64,000 nucleotides of DNA from a virus: positions 186,001 to 250,000 of the IMG/VR virus record IMGVR_UViG_3300042391_000634; one strand, 5' to 3'. The notes beneath the pieces are model-generated. The model did no database searches. It was given only the letters and a program-made list of their open reading frames with translations, and had not been told where the DNA came from. Made by a program: the position numbers and the translations under genes. Below are positions 51,101 through 60,166 of this stretch, piece by piece (position 1 is the first letter of the stretch; the number at the start of each line of letters is the position of its first letter).

Positions 51101-51798
51101 CAGCAGGACTACAAGTAAATGCTAACACATCAATTACAGGTTCATTAACAGTAAGTTCAGGTTCAGCAACAATGTTAGGTGGTGACTTATTTGTATCAGG
51201 AAACTTACAAGTATTAGGTTCATCTACAAATGTAAACATTCAATCAAGTACAGTTGCAATCGGTGATAATATTATCTTAGTAAACGCTTACTCACCATTC
51301 CAAAGATACGCAGGTATCAGTGGATATGATTCAGGTTCAGCGGATCAATCAGGTTCATTATTATGGGATTCAACTAATAATGATTGGTTAACAGTTGACG
51401 GTTCTAATAACTCAAGTAAAGTAATTGGAACAACCGCAGGAGCATTAGGAAGTGAAACAAGTTTAACAAGTGGAACATTCCCAATTGCATCTTCTGATAA
51501 CACAATTGGTAATAGTTTATTGACTTATAGTGGAACAACATTACAATTCAATACAGATAAATTCACAGTTGAATCGGTATCAGGAAACACAGTAGTAGCG
51601 GGTACATTAAAAGTATCAACTAACGGTAGTGACTTGGTAAGTAGTACAAGATCAAATGTTACATTCAAAAATGCAAGTGACATATTTGGTGAGGTACCAA
51701 CAACAGATACAAGTGATGTGGTGACTACAATATTAGGTTATAAAACCTCAGATGGTAGTTTAACATTCACAAATACAATAGACGGTGGATCGTTTTAA
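48196..51798 (+). CDS. Collagen-like fibre protein with tropism-determinant-type N-terminus
   Basis: A 1200-residue protein. The start ('MAQIIKHRRGSLATL' then 'TARNGELIIATGS') matches the pattern of phage fibre N-terminal domains of the Mtd type ('K.RR......P....GEL'). Then come beta modules, rod 1 (about 158-396), a junction 'GDSLFALTGSIW', modules 'ASGVTGLELNKI' and 'SGSTKFGDT', a 'TWSFNHNLGYKYPAVNVFD' domain (about 580-620), rod 2 (about 640-903), and C-terminal strands ending 'TFTNTIDGGSF'. It shares modules with its neighbours at 43201 and 55699, so recombination between them is plausible. A terminator follows it. Confidence 0.8.
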   Translation: MAQIIKHRRGSLATLKNTTARNGELIIATGSIGNLQGPFIFIGSPVLADEGVAGAFNTVSKIYQGANAPTIAAGTYGSGLDGTPFYASSEKKLYILNNDNVGNTALNLVGNIEGNTISGVTITNLTGTTATFGSQVNISGSMNITGSFWLNGSEYTSNSSGTSGSSGSSGSSGTAGTSGSSGSSGSSGSSGTAGTSGSSGSSGSSGTAGTSGSSGSSGTAGTSGTSGSDGTSGTSGSSGSSGSNGSSGTSGSSGSSGTSGSSGSSGSNGTDGSSGSSGTSGSSGSSGTSGSSGSSGTAGTSGTSGSSGSSGSSGSSGTSGTAGTSGSSGSDGSSGSSGSAGTSGTSGTSGSSGSSGSDGTSGTSGSSGSSGTAGTSGSSGSSGSSGSNGTDGTSGDSLFALTGSIWSTTNPVRIVGALTSSVVSSSFVGDGAGLYNIPASGVTGLELNKIVSGSVSASILSDGTFRVNGDTYINGIITARQLNIDYVSSSIMYTSGSTKFGDTLDDTHDFTGSLNITGSLKLNGVTVGTGKLDESWFNSYVSSSTSQLAGTSSFAVSSSYAVYAENAVIVSGQTKTLVISSASTTWSFNHNLGYKYPAVNVFDGSDKVVIPTEIHVIDSNNLKVYFNEAQTGTVIATIGGNGSSGTSGSGGTSGSSGSAGTSGSSGSAGTSGTSGSSGSSGSNGTDGSSGSSGSSGTAGTSGTSGSNGSSGSSGSSGSSGTAGTSGSSGSDGTSGTSGSSGTSGSSGSSGTSGSSGSSGTAGTSGSSGSSGSSGTSGSNGTDGSSGSSGTSGSSGSSGTAGTSGTSGSSGSSGSSGSSGTSGSDGTSGTSGSSGSSGTSGSSGSSGTAGTSGSSGSDGSSGSSGTAGTSGSSGTSGTSGSSGSSGSSGTSGSSGSAGTSGSSGDSIFALTGSVWETNLSVKFNQPVTSSVFTGSFIGDGAGLYNIPASGVTGLQLDKIASGAVTASVTAAGLQVNANTSITGSLTVSSGSATMLGGDLFVSGNLQVLGSSTNVNIQSSTVAIGDNIILVNAYSPFQRYAGISGYDSGSADQSGSLLWDSTNNDWLTVDGSNNSSKVIGTTAGALGSETSLTSGTFPIASSDNTIGNSLLTYSGTTLQFNTDKFTVESVSGNTVVAGTLKVSTNGSDLVSSTRSNVTFKNASDIFGEVPTTDTSDVVTTILGYKTSDGSLTFTNTIDGGSF
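48670..49383 (+). repeat. Collagen-like coding repeat
   Basis: First rod of this gene. A GSSG/GTAG pattern is repeated with short near-identical DNA units. Confidence 0.9.
50114..50905 (+). repeat. Collagen-like coding repeat
   Basis: Second rod of this gene, about 264 residues of Gly-X-X. Confidence 0.9.
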
Positions 51799-51815
51799 AA
51801 AAACGTAATAAAAAA

Positions 51816-51851
51816 TTAAAAGGAAGACCTAAAAAATCTTCCTTTTTTTTT
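51816..51851 (+). terminator. Intrinsic terminator after fibre gene
   Basis: AAAAGGAAGA pairs with TCTTCCTTTT across an A-rich loop, followed by a long T run. Confidence 0.85.
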
Positions 51852-51871
51852 ATCTTATTAAGAAATTAAAC

Positions 51872-51879
51872 TATTTATA
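51872..51879 (+). promoter_or_regulatory. TATTTATA box before gene at 51887
   Basis: Exact octamer seven bases before the ATG, directly after a terminator. Confidence 0.5.
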
Positions 51880-51886
51880 GAGTACT

Positions 51887-52228
51887 ATGGGTATACAATT
51901 TTCAGGAAAACTTAGAATAGTTCCAAATGCGTCAGGACCAACACCAACCCCTACACCGACAGGTGCTCCAACTAGTACGCCAACACCTACACCTATACCA
52001 ACAGATACACCTACACCAACACCGACAGGTGCTCCAACGGATACGCCAACACCTACACCTACTATTACTAATACACCAACGGCAACACCACAACCAACTA
52101 GTACACCAACGGCAACACCACAACCAACTAGTACACCAACCCCAACACCATCCGTACCATCTTGTGATATTACATATAATGTAGTACCATTTGACTTGAC
52201 TTGTGATATAACTTATAATATAATATAA
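51887..52228 (+). CDS. Short Pro-Thr protein with two Cys strand motifs
   Basis: A 113-residue protein. About 15 residues precede a Pro-Thr linker (about 17-90). The C-terminus has two near-repeats 'CDITYNVV' and 'CDITYNII', similar in type to the 'CNFTIEY' modules of the giant tail protein. It is followed after 19 bases by the gene at 52248, which uses the same linker style. The two may be partner bead proteins. It is probably virion-associated; function unknown. Confidence 0.55.
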   Translation: MGIQFSGKLRIVPNASGPTPTPTPTGAPTSTPTPTPIPTDTPTPTPTGAPTDTPTPTPTITNTPTATPQPTSTPTATPQPTSTPTPTPSVPSCDITYNVVPFDLTCDITYNII

Positions 52229-52247
52229 AAATAAAGATAGATATAAA

Positions 52248-55200
52248 ATGGCAACAACAGTTCAGATATTAACAACAAATTATAGTGGTCAAACTGCTAC
52301 AATTACATTTTCACCATGTAGTGGAGGAACGATCAATTTAGGTTCACATGTTATTCCTTACAACTATATAAGTGATAATTATCAAGGTGATTATTCGTTA
52401 TATTTTGCCGATTTTAGTCAAACTTGTACATTTAATATTCCATGTGCAACACCAACACCAACACCAACGGTAATTGTTGCAACTGCCACACCAACACCAA
52501 CAGTAACACCAGATCCTACAGCAACACCGACTAGTACACCAGATCCTACAGCAACACCGACTAGTACACCAGATCCTACAGCAACACCGACTAGTACACC
52601 AGATCCTACCGCAACACCGACTAGTACACCAGATCCTACCGCAACACCAACAGTAACACCGGAACCAACAGCAACACCGACTAGTACACCAACAGTAACA
52701 CCGGAACCTACCGCAACACCGACTAGTACACCAACAGTAACACCGGAACCTACCGCAACACCGACTAGTACACCGGAACCAACTTATTACTATTATTATT
52801 TATTGAATTGTGATTTAGTTAATAATGCTTACGGTAGAAGTTTAAATCCATATATACATTTGTCTGGTTTTACATTTAATGTTGATACTAATTTGTGTTA
52901 TACAATTAATGGTCAGGAAACCGATCCATATTATGATTATGATTTAGATAATGCAACTATAGTAACTGATTGTACGGATATTTTATGTCCTACACCAACA
53001 CCAACTCCGACACCAACTGAAACACCAACACCGACACCAATACCTTCATATAGTTACGGAGTACATACAGGTGGGACATATTTAGATCCATATACGGCGT
53101 GTCAAAGTCAAACAGTTGATTCTATATTTTACAGTATAAATCCAACATTAAATGTTGGTGATGTATTATATGCAGATGTGGAATTATCAAGTATATATGT
53201 TACTGAAATTGGAAATTACTTTATAATTGAAGATGAAGAAAATAAATATGTAATAGATACAGACAGCTTAGGATCGATAATTAGCTTAACAAATTGTAAT
53301 ACTATTCAACCAACTCCAACACCAACAGGTGCACCTACAGATACACCAACTCCAACTCCAACACCAACAGGTGCACCAACAGATACACCTACTCCAACAC
53401 CTACCGCAACACCAACAGTAACACCAGATCCAACGGCAACACCTACCGCAACACCAACAGTAACACCAATACCAAGTGCAGCGTTTAATGGTATTGCAAT
53501 TACAGGTAATACTTCCATGTATTGTGCATGTCTAGTAGTTGGAACAGATAGTATTTATTACATAAATTCATCAAGTATTAATGATAATGGAATTTATTTA
53601 TATTCAGATTCAGGATTTACACAAACATTACCAAATGGAGTATTATATAAATTAATATCTACAGATGGTTTTAATACTGAATATATTGTTTCGGTAGATG
53701 AAACAGGTATGATTTCATCTGTTACAAATTGTTTAACAGGTGTAATTCCACCAACAGCATTTAACGGTATTCAATTGAGTGATACAACACCACTTTATGA
53801 TGTTTGTCAATCAGGAACTGGAAATGTATATTACATATTTGGTGGAGAAACAATTGAAATAGGAACGTATCTTTATACAGATGAATGTACAACTTCAAAT
53901 AATTTAGCACCAAATGGTTATTTACATAAATTAGAATCATTAGACAACTTATATACTCAATATATTGTAACGGTAGATGAAACAGGTATGATTACATCTG
54001 TCACAAATTGTGATACCATATTTGAACCAACCCCAACCCCAACAGTAACACCGGAACCAACAGCAACACCGACTAGTACACCAACAGTAACACCGGAACC
54101 TACCGCAACACCGACTAGTACACCAACAGTAACACCAGATCCAACAGCAACACCGACTAGTACACCAACAGTAACACCAGATCCTACAGCAACTCCAACA
54201 CCAACACCAGATCCAACTGCAACTCCAACACCAACACCTGACCCTAATTTCTATTATGAGGCGGATAGATATGAATGTCAGTTAGATGGTTCTTGTAGTT
54301 TTATTGAAACTATTGTTATTGCAAATCAACCTGAATTAGTATTAAATGCAAGATTTAGATTAGACCCAACAACAGGATATATATTTCAGGTAGTTAGTTC
54401 AACAACACCACAAATTGCTACATTAACAAATATGACGGGATTAGGGGTAACAAGTTGTAGTACTTTATGTTCGCAACCACCGACACCAACACCTACTCCA
54501 GAACCAACTAGTACCCCAACTGCAACACCTGATCCAACAGCAACACCGACACCAACACCAAATCCAACAGCAACGCCTGATCCAACAGCAACACCGACAC
54601 CAACACCTAATCCTACCGCAACACCAACGTCAACACCAAATCCAACTGCAACACCAACACCGACACCAAATCCAACAGCAACACCAACACAAACTCCTGA
54701 CCCTAATTACTATTTCTTAGCAGAGGAATATGAATGTTTAGGAAATGGTAATTGCCAATATGTAAGTGATTTATATATAAGTAACCCTGTAGATTTAACT
54801 ATCGCACCAACACAACGATATAGATTAGATCCAACATCAGGATTAATTTTAAGAGTAATGACAGCGGTAGCACCACAAGTTGCGTTAATTACAAATATGA
54901 GTGGTAGCGGTCAAATAAATTGTAATGCATTTTGTGCTCAACCACCAACAGCAACCCCTACACCAAATCCTACTGCAACACCTGATCCAACAGCAACACC
55001 GACAGTAACACCAAATCCAACTGCAACACCGACACCAACACCAAATCCTACTGCAACACCTGATCCAACAGCAACACCGACAGTAACACCAAATCCAACT
55101 GCAACACCGACACCAACACCAAATCCTACTGCAACACCTGATCCAACAGCAACACCGACAGTAACACCAAATCCAACTGCAACACCGACACCAACACCAA

Positions 55201-55568
55201 ATCCAACAGCAACGCCTGATCCAACACCAACACCAACACCTATACCTAGTGCCGAAACTGAAGTCACAGGTAGTAATGGATTTTATGGTGGTACAATAAC
55301 AAGTGTTATAATTGGAGGTTTATCACTTACAACAAATGATGTGTTTCCAAGAAGTCCTGGAGATGGATTTGGTGGAACAGTTCCATTAACAGGTTCACAA
55401 TTGGTCGTTGTACATATAGCCGATGTTGCTCCTGATGGATGTTTAACAGTATCTACCGCATTTAACGGACCACAAAGTATTGCGGCTTCAGGTGGACAAA
55501 CATTCTCACAAGTAATGGACATCACAGGTGGTGTATTCATAAATGGAACTGATGGTCAATGTGCGTAA
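52248..55568 (+). CDS. Large Pro-Thr bead protein
   Basis: A 1106-residue protein with a small N-terminal domain (1-65) and at least seven Pro-Thr linkers separating Cys beads. One bead has '[11 protein letters not shown]'. Three related beads (about 267-343, 408-502 and 505-588) share 'AAFNGI' or 'TAFNGI' and 'GMI.SVTNC' ends. A pair of near-duplicated beads (about 665-740 and 822-898) share 'RFRLDPT', 'LTNMTG' and a terminal Cys pair. The C-terminal domain (about 1003-1106) is Gly/Thr-rich with '[12 protein letters not shown]'. The duplicated beads show module gain within the gene. It is probably a fibre or adhesin near the tail tip. Confidence 0.7.
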   Translation: MATTVQILTTNYSGQTATITFSPCSGGTINLGSHVIPYNYISDNYQGDYSLYFADFSQTCTFNIPCATPTPTPTVIVATATPTPTVTPDPTATPTSTPDPTATPTSTPDPTATPTSTPDPTATPTSTPDPTATPTVTPEPTATPTSTPTVTPEPTATPTSTPTVTPEPTATPTSTPEPTYYYYYLLNCDLVNNAYGRSLNPYIHLSGFTFNVDTNLCYTINGQETDPYYDYDLDNATIVTDCTDILCPTPTPTPTPTETPTPTPIPSYSYGVHTGGTYLDPYTACQSQTVDSIFYSINPTLNVGDVLYADVELSSIYVTEIGNYFIIEDEENKYVIDTDSLGSIISLTNCNTIQPTPTPTGAPTDTPTPTPTPTGAPTDTPTPTPTATPTVTPDPTATPTATPTVTPIPSAAFNGIAITGNTSMYCACLVVGTDSIYYINSSSINDNGIYLYSDSGFTQTLPNGVLYKLISTDGFNTEYIVSVDETGMISSVTNCLTGVIPPTAFNGIQLSDTTPLYDVCQSGTGNVYYIFGGETIEIGTYLYTDECTTSNNLAPNGYLHKLESLDNLYTQYIVTVDETGMITSVTNCDTIFEPTPTPTVTPEPTATPTSTPTVTPEPTATPTSTPTVTPDPTATPTSTPTVTPDPTATPTPTPDPTATPTPTPDPNFYYEADRYECQLDGSCSFIETIVIANQPELVLNARFRLDPTTGYIFQVVSSTTPQIATLTNMTGLGVTSCSTLCSQPPTPTPTPEPTSTPTATPDPTATPTPTPNPTATPDPTATPTPTPNPTATPTSTPNPTATPTPTPNPTATPTQTPDPNYYFLAEEYECLGNGNCQYVSDLYISNPVDLTIAPTQRYRLDPTSGLILRVMTAVAPQVALITNMSGSGQINCNAFCAQPPTATPTPNPTATPDPTATPTVTPNPTATPTPTPNPTATPDPTATPTVTPNPTATPTPTPNPTATPDPTATPTVTPNPTATPTPTPNPTATPDPTPTPTPIPSAETEVTGSNGFYGGTITSVIIGGLSLTTNDVFPRSPGDGFGGTVPLTGSQLVVVHIADVAPDGCLTVSTAFNGPQSIAASGGQTFSQVMDITGGVFINGTDGQCA
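52447..52785 (+). repeat. Tandem Pro-Thr repeats, 30- and 42-base units
   Basis: From 52509 a 30-base unit ([10 protein letters not shown]) is repeated about four to five times nearly perfectly. About three copies of a 42-base unit follow to 52780. Confidence 0.85.
54478..55250 (+). repeat. Tandem Pro-Thr repeats with 78-base unit
   Basis: A 78-base unit beginning CCAAATCCTA starts at 54963, 55041 and 55119, exactly 78 bases apart, with near-perfect copies. The near-identity implies recent expansion; the copy number could also be affected by assembly. Confidence 0.85.
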
Positions 55569-55586
55569 AACAACAAATAAAAATAA

Positions 55587-55619
55587 TAAAAGGAGAACAT
55601 AAAAAGTTCTCCTTTTTTG
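55587..55619 (+). terminator. Intrinsic terminator after bead protein
   Basis: AAAAGGAGAAC pairs with GTTCTCCTTTT, followed by T residues. Confidence 0.85.
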
Positions 55620-55630
55620 TTTATTAAAAG

Positions 55631-55638
55631 TATTTATC
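55631..55638 (+). promoter_or_regulatory. TATTTATC box before gene at 55699
   Basis: One mismatch to TATTTATA, after the terminator and 60 bases before the ATG, leaving a long leader with two palindromes. Confidence 0.35.
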
Positions 55639-55642
55639 ATAA

Positions 55643-55677
55643 GACCTACATAGGTCGTTAACCGTGATATATATCAC
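55643..55677 (+). promoter_or_regulatory. Two palindromes in the leader of fibre gene 55699
   Basis: GACCTACATAGGTC (55643-55656) and GTGATATATATCAC (55664-55677) are perfect 14-base inverted repeats in the leader between the TATTTATC box and the ATG. They could be operator sites or small leader hairpins. Confidence 0.5.
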
Positions 55678-55698
55678 AAGGATTTAGAACACATATAT

Positions 55699-58600
55699 AT
55701 GAGTCAAATAGTAAAACTACGTAGAAGTGCGGTCGCTGGTAAAAAACCAACAAATGCACAATTAGAATTAGGAGAATTATCCATCAACACAACCGATGGT
55801 AAATTATACTTCGCCAAATCAGGGTCAGCATCTACCTCAATTGAGGAAATAGTTACTACAAATGCTCAGAACACAGGTTCATTAAATCTTAGTGGTAGTT
55901 TCAATTTAATTGGAACAAACAACGTCACAGGTTCAACAAAAATTACAGGTTCATTAAGTGTTACAGGTAACACATCTTTTACATCTTTAGTTATATCAGG
56001 TGCTGATGCAACTGCAAACGTATCGGCTTTCGTTCCATCAAGTTCAGTTTATAATGATGCGGGTTTAAATACACCAAACAGGGTTGCTGCAGGTGTTCGT
56101 TTTAATTGGGGTAGTGAGAATTGGACTATCGGTGCTGCAAGAGGTGCAACAACTGATATTGATGGTTTAATATTCAGTAGAAATGGTAACAGACAAATGT
56201 TACTTGATGAAAACAATAATTTAATTTTATCAGGTTCAATTAATTTAACAGGTTCATTTAACATAAATGGAACCGAATATACATCCACAACATCGGGAAC
56301 GAGTGGTACAAGTGGGTCTTCAGGATCTAACGGGTCTTCAGGCACATCAGGAACTAGCGGTAGTAGTGGTTCATCTGGAACATCAGGTAGTTCAGGTTCT
56401 AATGGATCATCAGGTAGTTCAGGTACTAGTGGGTCTACTGGCACTTCAGGAACATCAGGGTCAAGCGGTAGTAATGGATCATCAGGTACATCAGGATCTA
56501 GTGGTTCTACAGGAACTAGTGGATCATCAGGTACATCAGGATCTAGTGGTTCTACAGGAACTAGTGGTTCTTCAGGATCAACAGGAACAAGTGGAACATC
56601 AGGTTCTAGTGGTAGTAACGGTTCTTCAGGTACATCGGGTTCTAGTGGTTCTTCAGGTACGTCAGGTTCAAATGGTTCATCAGGTAGCAGTGGAACATCA
56701 GGATCTAGCGGTAGTAATGGTTCTTCAGGAACATCAGGTAGTAATGGATCAAGTGGAACATCAGGGTCTAGTGGATCCACAGGAACTTCAGGTTCATCAG
56801 GAACTAGTGGAAGTAACGGATCATCAGGTACGTCAGGATCTAGCGGTTCTTCAGGAACAGCAGGTTCTTCAGGAACAGCAGGGTCAAGTGGTACAACAGG
56901 AACAAGTGGTTCATCAGGATCATCAGGAGATAGTTTATTTGCTTTAACAGGTTCAGTTTGGGAAACCACAAATAATGCTAAAGTAAATGGTGATTTAACA
57001 ATTACAGGAACACTTACGGCAAAAGAAATTCACACGGCATTAGTTACATCTTCAGTATTATTTGAATCAGGATCTACGGCATTTGGTAATACGTTAGATG
57101 ATAATCATAATTTTACCGGATCTGTAAAGATTACTGGATCATTATACGTTAATGGTGCAGTTGTTGGAACAGGTAAGTTAGATGAGTCATGGTTTAATTC
57201 ATACGTATCAAGTTCAACAACAACAATTGCAAGTTCATCATACGCATTAACGGCATCACATGCTTTAAACGCCGTTGTATTAAACGGACAAACAAAAACA
57301 CAAAACGTTAGTGTTGCAGCAGCCACATGGTCATTTAATCACCAAATGGGTGTTAGATATCCATCAGTTCAAGTATTTGATAATGACGGACGTATTGTAA
57401 TCCCAAGTGAAATAATTTCAACAGACACAAATAATATAAGTGTATATTTCCCATTTGCACAAGAGGGAACAATAAGTGTAACAGTTGGTGGAGCGGGAAC
57501 TGCGGGTACATCAGGTACGAGTGGTTCATCAGGAAATAGTGGTTCTTCAGGAACTAGTGGTATTAATGGTTCTTCAGGAACTAGTGGTATTAACGGTTCT
57601 TCAGGAACAAGTGGAGGTTCGGGTTCATCAGGATCAAATGGTACATCAGGAACAAGTGGTAGAGATGGTATTGGTGGAGCAACACAAACATTCGCATCAT
57701 TAGCAACATGGTCGGTATTTCACAATTTAGGTATTGATTTCCCTGTTGTTACGGTTTGGGACGATAGTAGAAGTATAATCATACCAAGTAAAATAGAATC
57801 TGTTGATAATAATAATCTTAATGTTTATTTCCCACTTGCAGTTTCAGGTAGTGTGAATGTTGTTAGAGGCGGACATATGGTAAGTGGGGCGGTGGATTTA
57901 TCTTCAGCTCTATTAAGTAGTAATATAGTAAGTTCAAGTATTCAAGGTTCAAATTTAGGATTTGCAACAACAGGTTCAAATACGTTTAAAGGAACACAAA
58001 CATTCAGTGGGTCAATTGTACCTGTGGGTAGTGGTTCTTTTGATTTAGGTAGTGAGTCAAATCCATTTAGACACTTATACTTATCAAGTGCGTCTTTATA
58101 CATCGACGGACAAAAAGTTTTAGGTAGTACAAACCAAGAATTACAGATTACAACCGACAACGGTCAATCAATTAAAATTTTAGAACAAGGTACAGATACA
58201 ATCACATTTCAAACTGTGGATGGAGATATTCAATTAAAGTCATCGGGTGGAGGTAATATATTAATTGATCCAACAACGGGTTCGGTTGATGTTAGAGGAA
58301 ATATTATAGTTCAAGATGGATTTAAAATATTAAGTTCAGGTGGTAACAGTGTTGTTTTCGCTGATGACATTATTGTATCGGGTTCAGCTAATTTCACAAA
58401 CGGAATTACAGTTAACGGTACAACATTTAGTTCAATGACATCGGGAACAAGTGGAACATCGGGATCTAACGGATCAAGTGGTACATCTGGTACGAGTGGT
58501 TCAAGTGGATCTTCAGGTACGTCAGGTTCTAGTGGATCTTCAGGAACAAGCGGATCTAGTGGATCGTCTGGAACAAGTGGTACATCAGGTAGTTCAGGAT

Positions 58601-59424
58601 CTAGTGGAACTAGTGGTTCATCGGGAACTAGTGGAGATTCAATATTTGCACAAACAGGGTCTATTTGGTCGGCAACAAAAAATGTTGAGATTACAGGTTC
58701 TTTTAAAGTTAAGGGAGCAATTACGGCTGACGAACTTTATATGACATATGTAACATCATCTGTCATGTATTCGTCAGGATCAACAAAGTTTGGAGATACT
58801 TTAGATGACACACATCAAGTTACGGGTAGTTTAAGTATAACTGGTTCATTATCAATAAACGGAACATCATATACTGCAGCAACATCAGGTACTAGTGGAT
58901 CTTCAGGAACATCAGGTTCAAATGGTTCTTCAGGGTCTAGTGGTACATCAGGTTCTAGTGGATCTAACGGATCTTCAGGTTCTAGTGGAACATCGGGTAG
59001 TTCAGGGTCTTCAGGAACGTCAGGTTCTTCAGGTTCTAACGGTAGTTCAGGTTCTTCAGGTTCTAATGGTTCATCAGGTTCTAGTGGTACAACAACAATT
59101 ACAAATGCGGTTGATAATAGAATAATGACAAGTGCCGGTGGTGTTACATTAAATGCTGAAGCTAATTTAACATTTGACGGTTCAACATTAACGGTAGCAG
59201 GTAACGTGTTACCTGAAGCAAATGGAACAAGAGATTTAGGTTCGGCAACATATCGTTGGAGTACAGTTTATACATCGGATTTATCGTTGAATAACGGAAT
59301 TGGTGATTGGACAATAGTGGAAGGTGAAGATGATTTATTCTTATATAACAATAAGAAGGGTAAAGTATATAAGTTTGCTTTAACTGAAGTTGACCCTAAT
59401 GTTGCCACTCCTAAAAAATCATAA
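55699..59424 (+). CDS. Collagen-like fibre protein with Mtd-type N-terminus
   Basis: A 1241-residue protein. N-terminal 'MSQIVKLRRSAVAGKKPT' and 'QLELGELSINTTDGKLYF' follow the Mtd/fibre N-terminal pattern. Then come beta modules, rod 1 (about 197-411), 'GDSLFALTGSVW', modules, a 'TWSFNHQMGVRYPSVQVFD' domain, a short rod (about 598-658), a second 'TWSVFHNLGIDFPVVTVWD' domain, beta modules, a rod (about 914-979), 'GDSIFAQTGSIW', a final rod (about 1060-1131), and a C-terminal domain ending in 'GDWTIVEGEDDLFLYNN'. The closing segment resembles the end of other phage fibre proteins. It contains two of the window's four 'HNL'-type domains. Confidence 0.8.
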   Translation: MSQIVKLRRSAVAGKKPTNAQLELGELSINTTDGKLYFAKSGSASTSIEEIVTTNAQNTGSLNLSGSFNLIGTNNVTGSTKITGSLSVTGNTSFTSLVISGADATANVSAFVPSSSVYNDAGLNTPNRVAAGVRFNWGSENWTIGAARGATTDIDGLIFSRNGNRQMLLDENNNLILSGSINLTGSFNINGTEYTSTTSGTSGTSGSSGSNGSSGTSGTSGSSGSSGTSGSSGSNGSSGSSGTSGSTGTSGTSGSSGSNGSSGTSGSSGSTGTSGSSGTSGSSGSTGTSGSSGSTGTSGTSGSSGSNGSSGTSGSSGSSGTSGSNGSSGSSGTSGSSGSNGSSGTSGSNGSSGTSGSSGSTGTSGSSGTSGSNGSSGTSGSSGSSGTAGSSGTAGSSGTTGTSGSSGSSGDSLFALTGSVWETTNNAKVNGDLTITGTLTAKEIHTALVTSSVLFESGSTAFGNTLDDNHNFTGSVKITGSLYVNGAVVGTGKLDESWFNSYVSSSTTTIASSSYALTASHALNAVVLNGQTKTQNVSVAAATWSFNHQMGVRYPSVQVFDNDGRIVIPSEIISTDTNNISVYFPFAQEGTISVTVGGAGTAGTSGTSGSSGNSGSSGTSGINGSSGTSGINGSSGTSGGSGSSGSNGTSGTSGRDGIGGATQTFASLATWSVFHNLGIDFPVVTVWDDSRSIIIPSKIESVDNNNLNVYFPLAVSGSVNVVRGGHMVSGAVDLSSALLSSNIVSSSIQGSNLGFATTGSNTFKGTQTFSGSIVPVGSGSFDLGSESNPFRHLYLSSASLYIDGQKVLGSTNQELQITTDNGQSIKILEQGTDTITFQTVDGDIQLKSSGGGNILIDPTTGSVDVRGNIIVQDGFKILSSGGNSVVFADDIIVSGSANFTNGITVNGTTFSSMTSGTSGTSGSNGSSGTSGTSGSSGSSGTSGSSGSSGTSGSSGSSGTSGTSGSSGSSGTSGSSGTSGDSIFAQTGSIWSATKNVEITGSFKVKGAITADELYMTYVTSSVMYSSGSTKFGDTLDDTHQVTGSLSITGSLSINGTSYTAATSGTSGSSGTSGSNGSSGSSGTSGSSGSNGSSGSSGTSGSSGSSGTSGSSGSNGSSGSSGSNGSSGSSGTTTITNAVDNRIMTSAGGVTLNAEANLTFDGSTLTVAGNVLPEANGTRDLGSATYRWSTVYTSDLSLNNGIGDWTIVEGEDDLFLYNNKKGKVYKFALTEVDPNVATPKKS
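56290..56930 (+). repeat. Collagen-like coding repeat
   Basis: First rod of the gene at 55699. It includes Gly-Ser-Thr triplets not common in the other fibres. Confidence 0.9.
58439..59092 (+). repeat. Two further collagen-like coding repeats
   Basis: Rods at 58439-58634 and 58880-59092, separated by one beta module. Confidence 0.85.
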
Positions 59425-59427
59425 GAG

Positions 59428-60165
59428 ATGCCATTAAATATAAGTGGTACAACAATAGATAGTAATTTAAGTAAAGTTGTACGTACCAAAAGTATTGTAG
59501 GTTCAAATTTAGTTGTCCATTTAGAAACCGAACACCCAAGTTCATATCCGGGTACTGGAGATTATTGGTATAACATTGGGACAAATGGAGGTTCAATTTC
59601 CAAAGGAACTTATTTACCATCTTATACCACATTAGGTGGGGTTATTTGTTTTAATTTTAATCAAACAGGTGCATTTTTTGAAAACACTTCATTTTTTACA
59701 ACAGCATTTCCAGCGGGAGGTACTAATTTAACTATTGATGTTTGGATTTATCCTGCAGCATCAGAATTAACTGTTGGTGATAGAGGAAATATAGTTAGAG
59801 CAACAAATGGAAATGCTTGGTATATGAGTTGGAATAAAGATAATAGTAAGTTGTCAAATTATTGGTATGGTAAAACAAATGAAGGATATCACGAATCAAC
59901 CGCAGCAATGACAAGAGGAACTTGGAATAATTTAGTTTCAGTATGGTCATCATCTGGATTATCACAATATCTAAATAACACAAAAACAACTGCCGTTACA
60001 AGTGGAACAGCAGCTAATACAACTAATGGTATTACCATTGGATATGAAGGAGATGGAAGACAATTCTCAGGAGGTATTGCAAGTATAAGAATGTATAATA
60101 GAGCATTGAGTGATAATGAAGTAACACAAAACTATAACGCGCAAAAACAAAGATACGGAAGATAA
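59428..60165 (+). CDS. LamG-like adhesin paralogue 1
   Basis: A 245-residue protein. A short N-terminal tag ('MPLNISGTTIDSNLSK') is shared with the following genes. It is followed by a concanavalin A/LamG-type domain with 'LVVHLETEHPSSYPGTG', 'LTIDVWIYP' and a C-terminal 'ASIRMYNRALSDNEV'. It ends in 'RYGR' where the others end in 'RFGL'. Domains of this kind bind sugars. It is likely a receptor-binding or decoration protein of the virion. The ATG is three bases after the fibre stop, so it is cotranscribed with the fibre. Confidence 0.65.
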   Translation: MPLNISGTTIDSNLSKVVRTKSIVGSNLVVHLETEHPSSYPGTGDYWYNIGTNGGSISKGTYLPSYTTLGGVICFNFNQTGAFFENTSFFTTAFPAGGTNLTIDVWIYPAASELTVGDRGNIVRATNGNAWYMSWNKDNSKLSNYWYGKTNEGYHESTAAMTRGTWNNLVSVWSSSGLSQYLNNTKTTAVTSGTAANTTNGITIGYEGDGRQFSGGIASIRMYNRALSDNEVTQNYNAQKQRYGR

Positions 60166-60166
60166 T

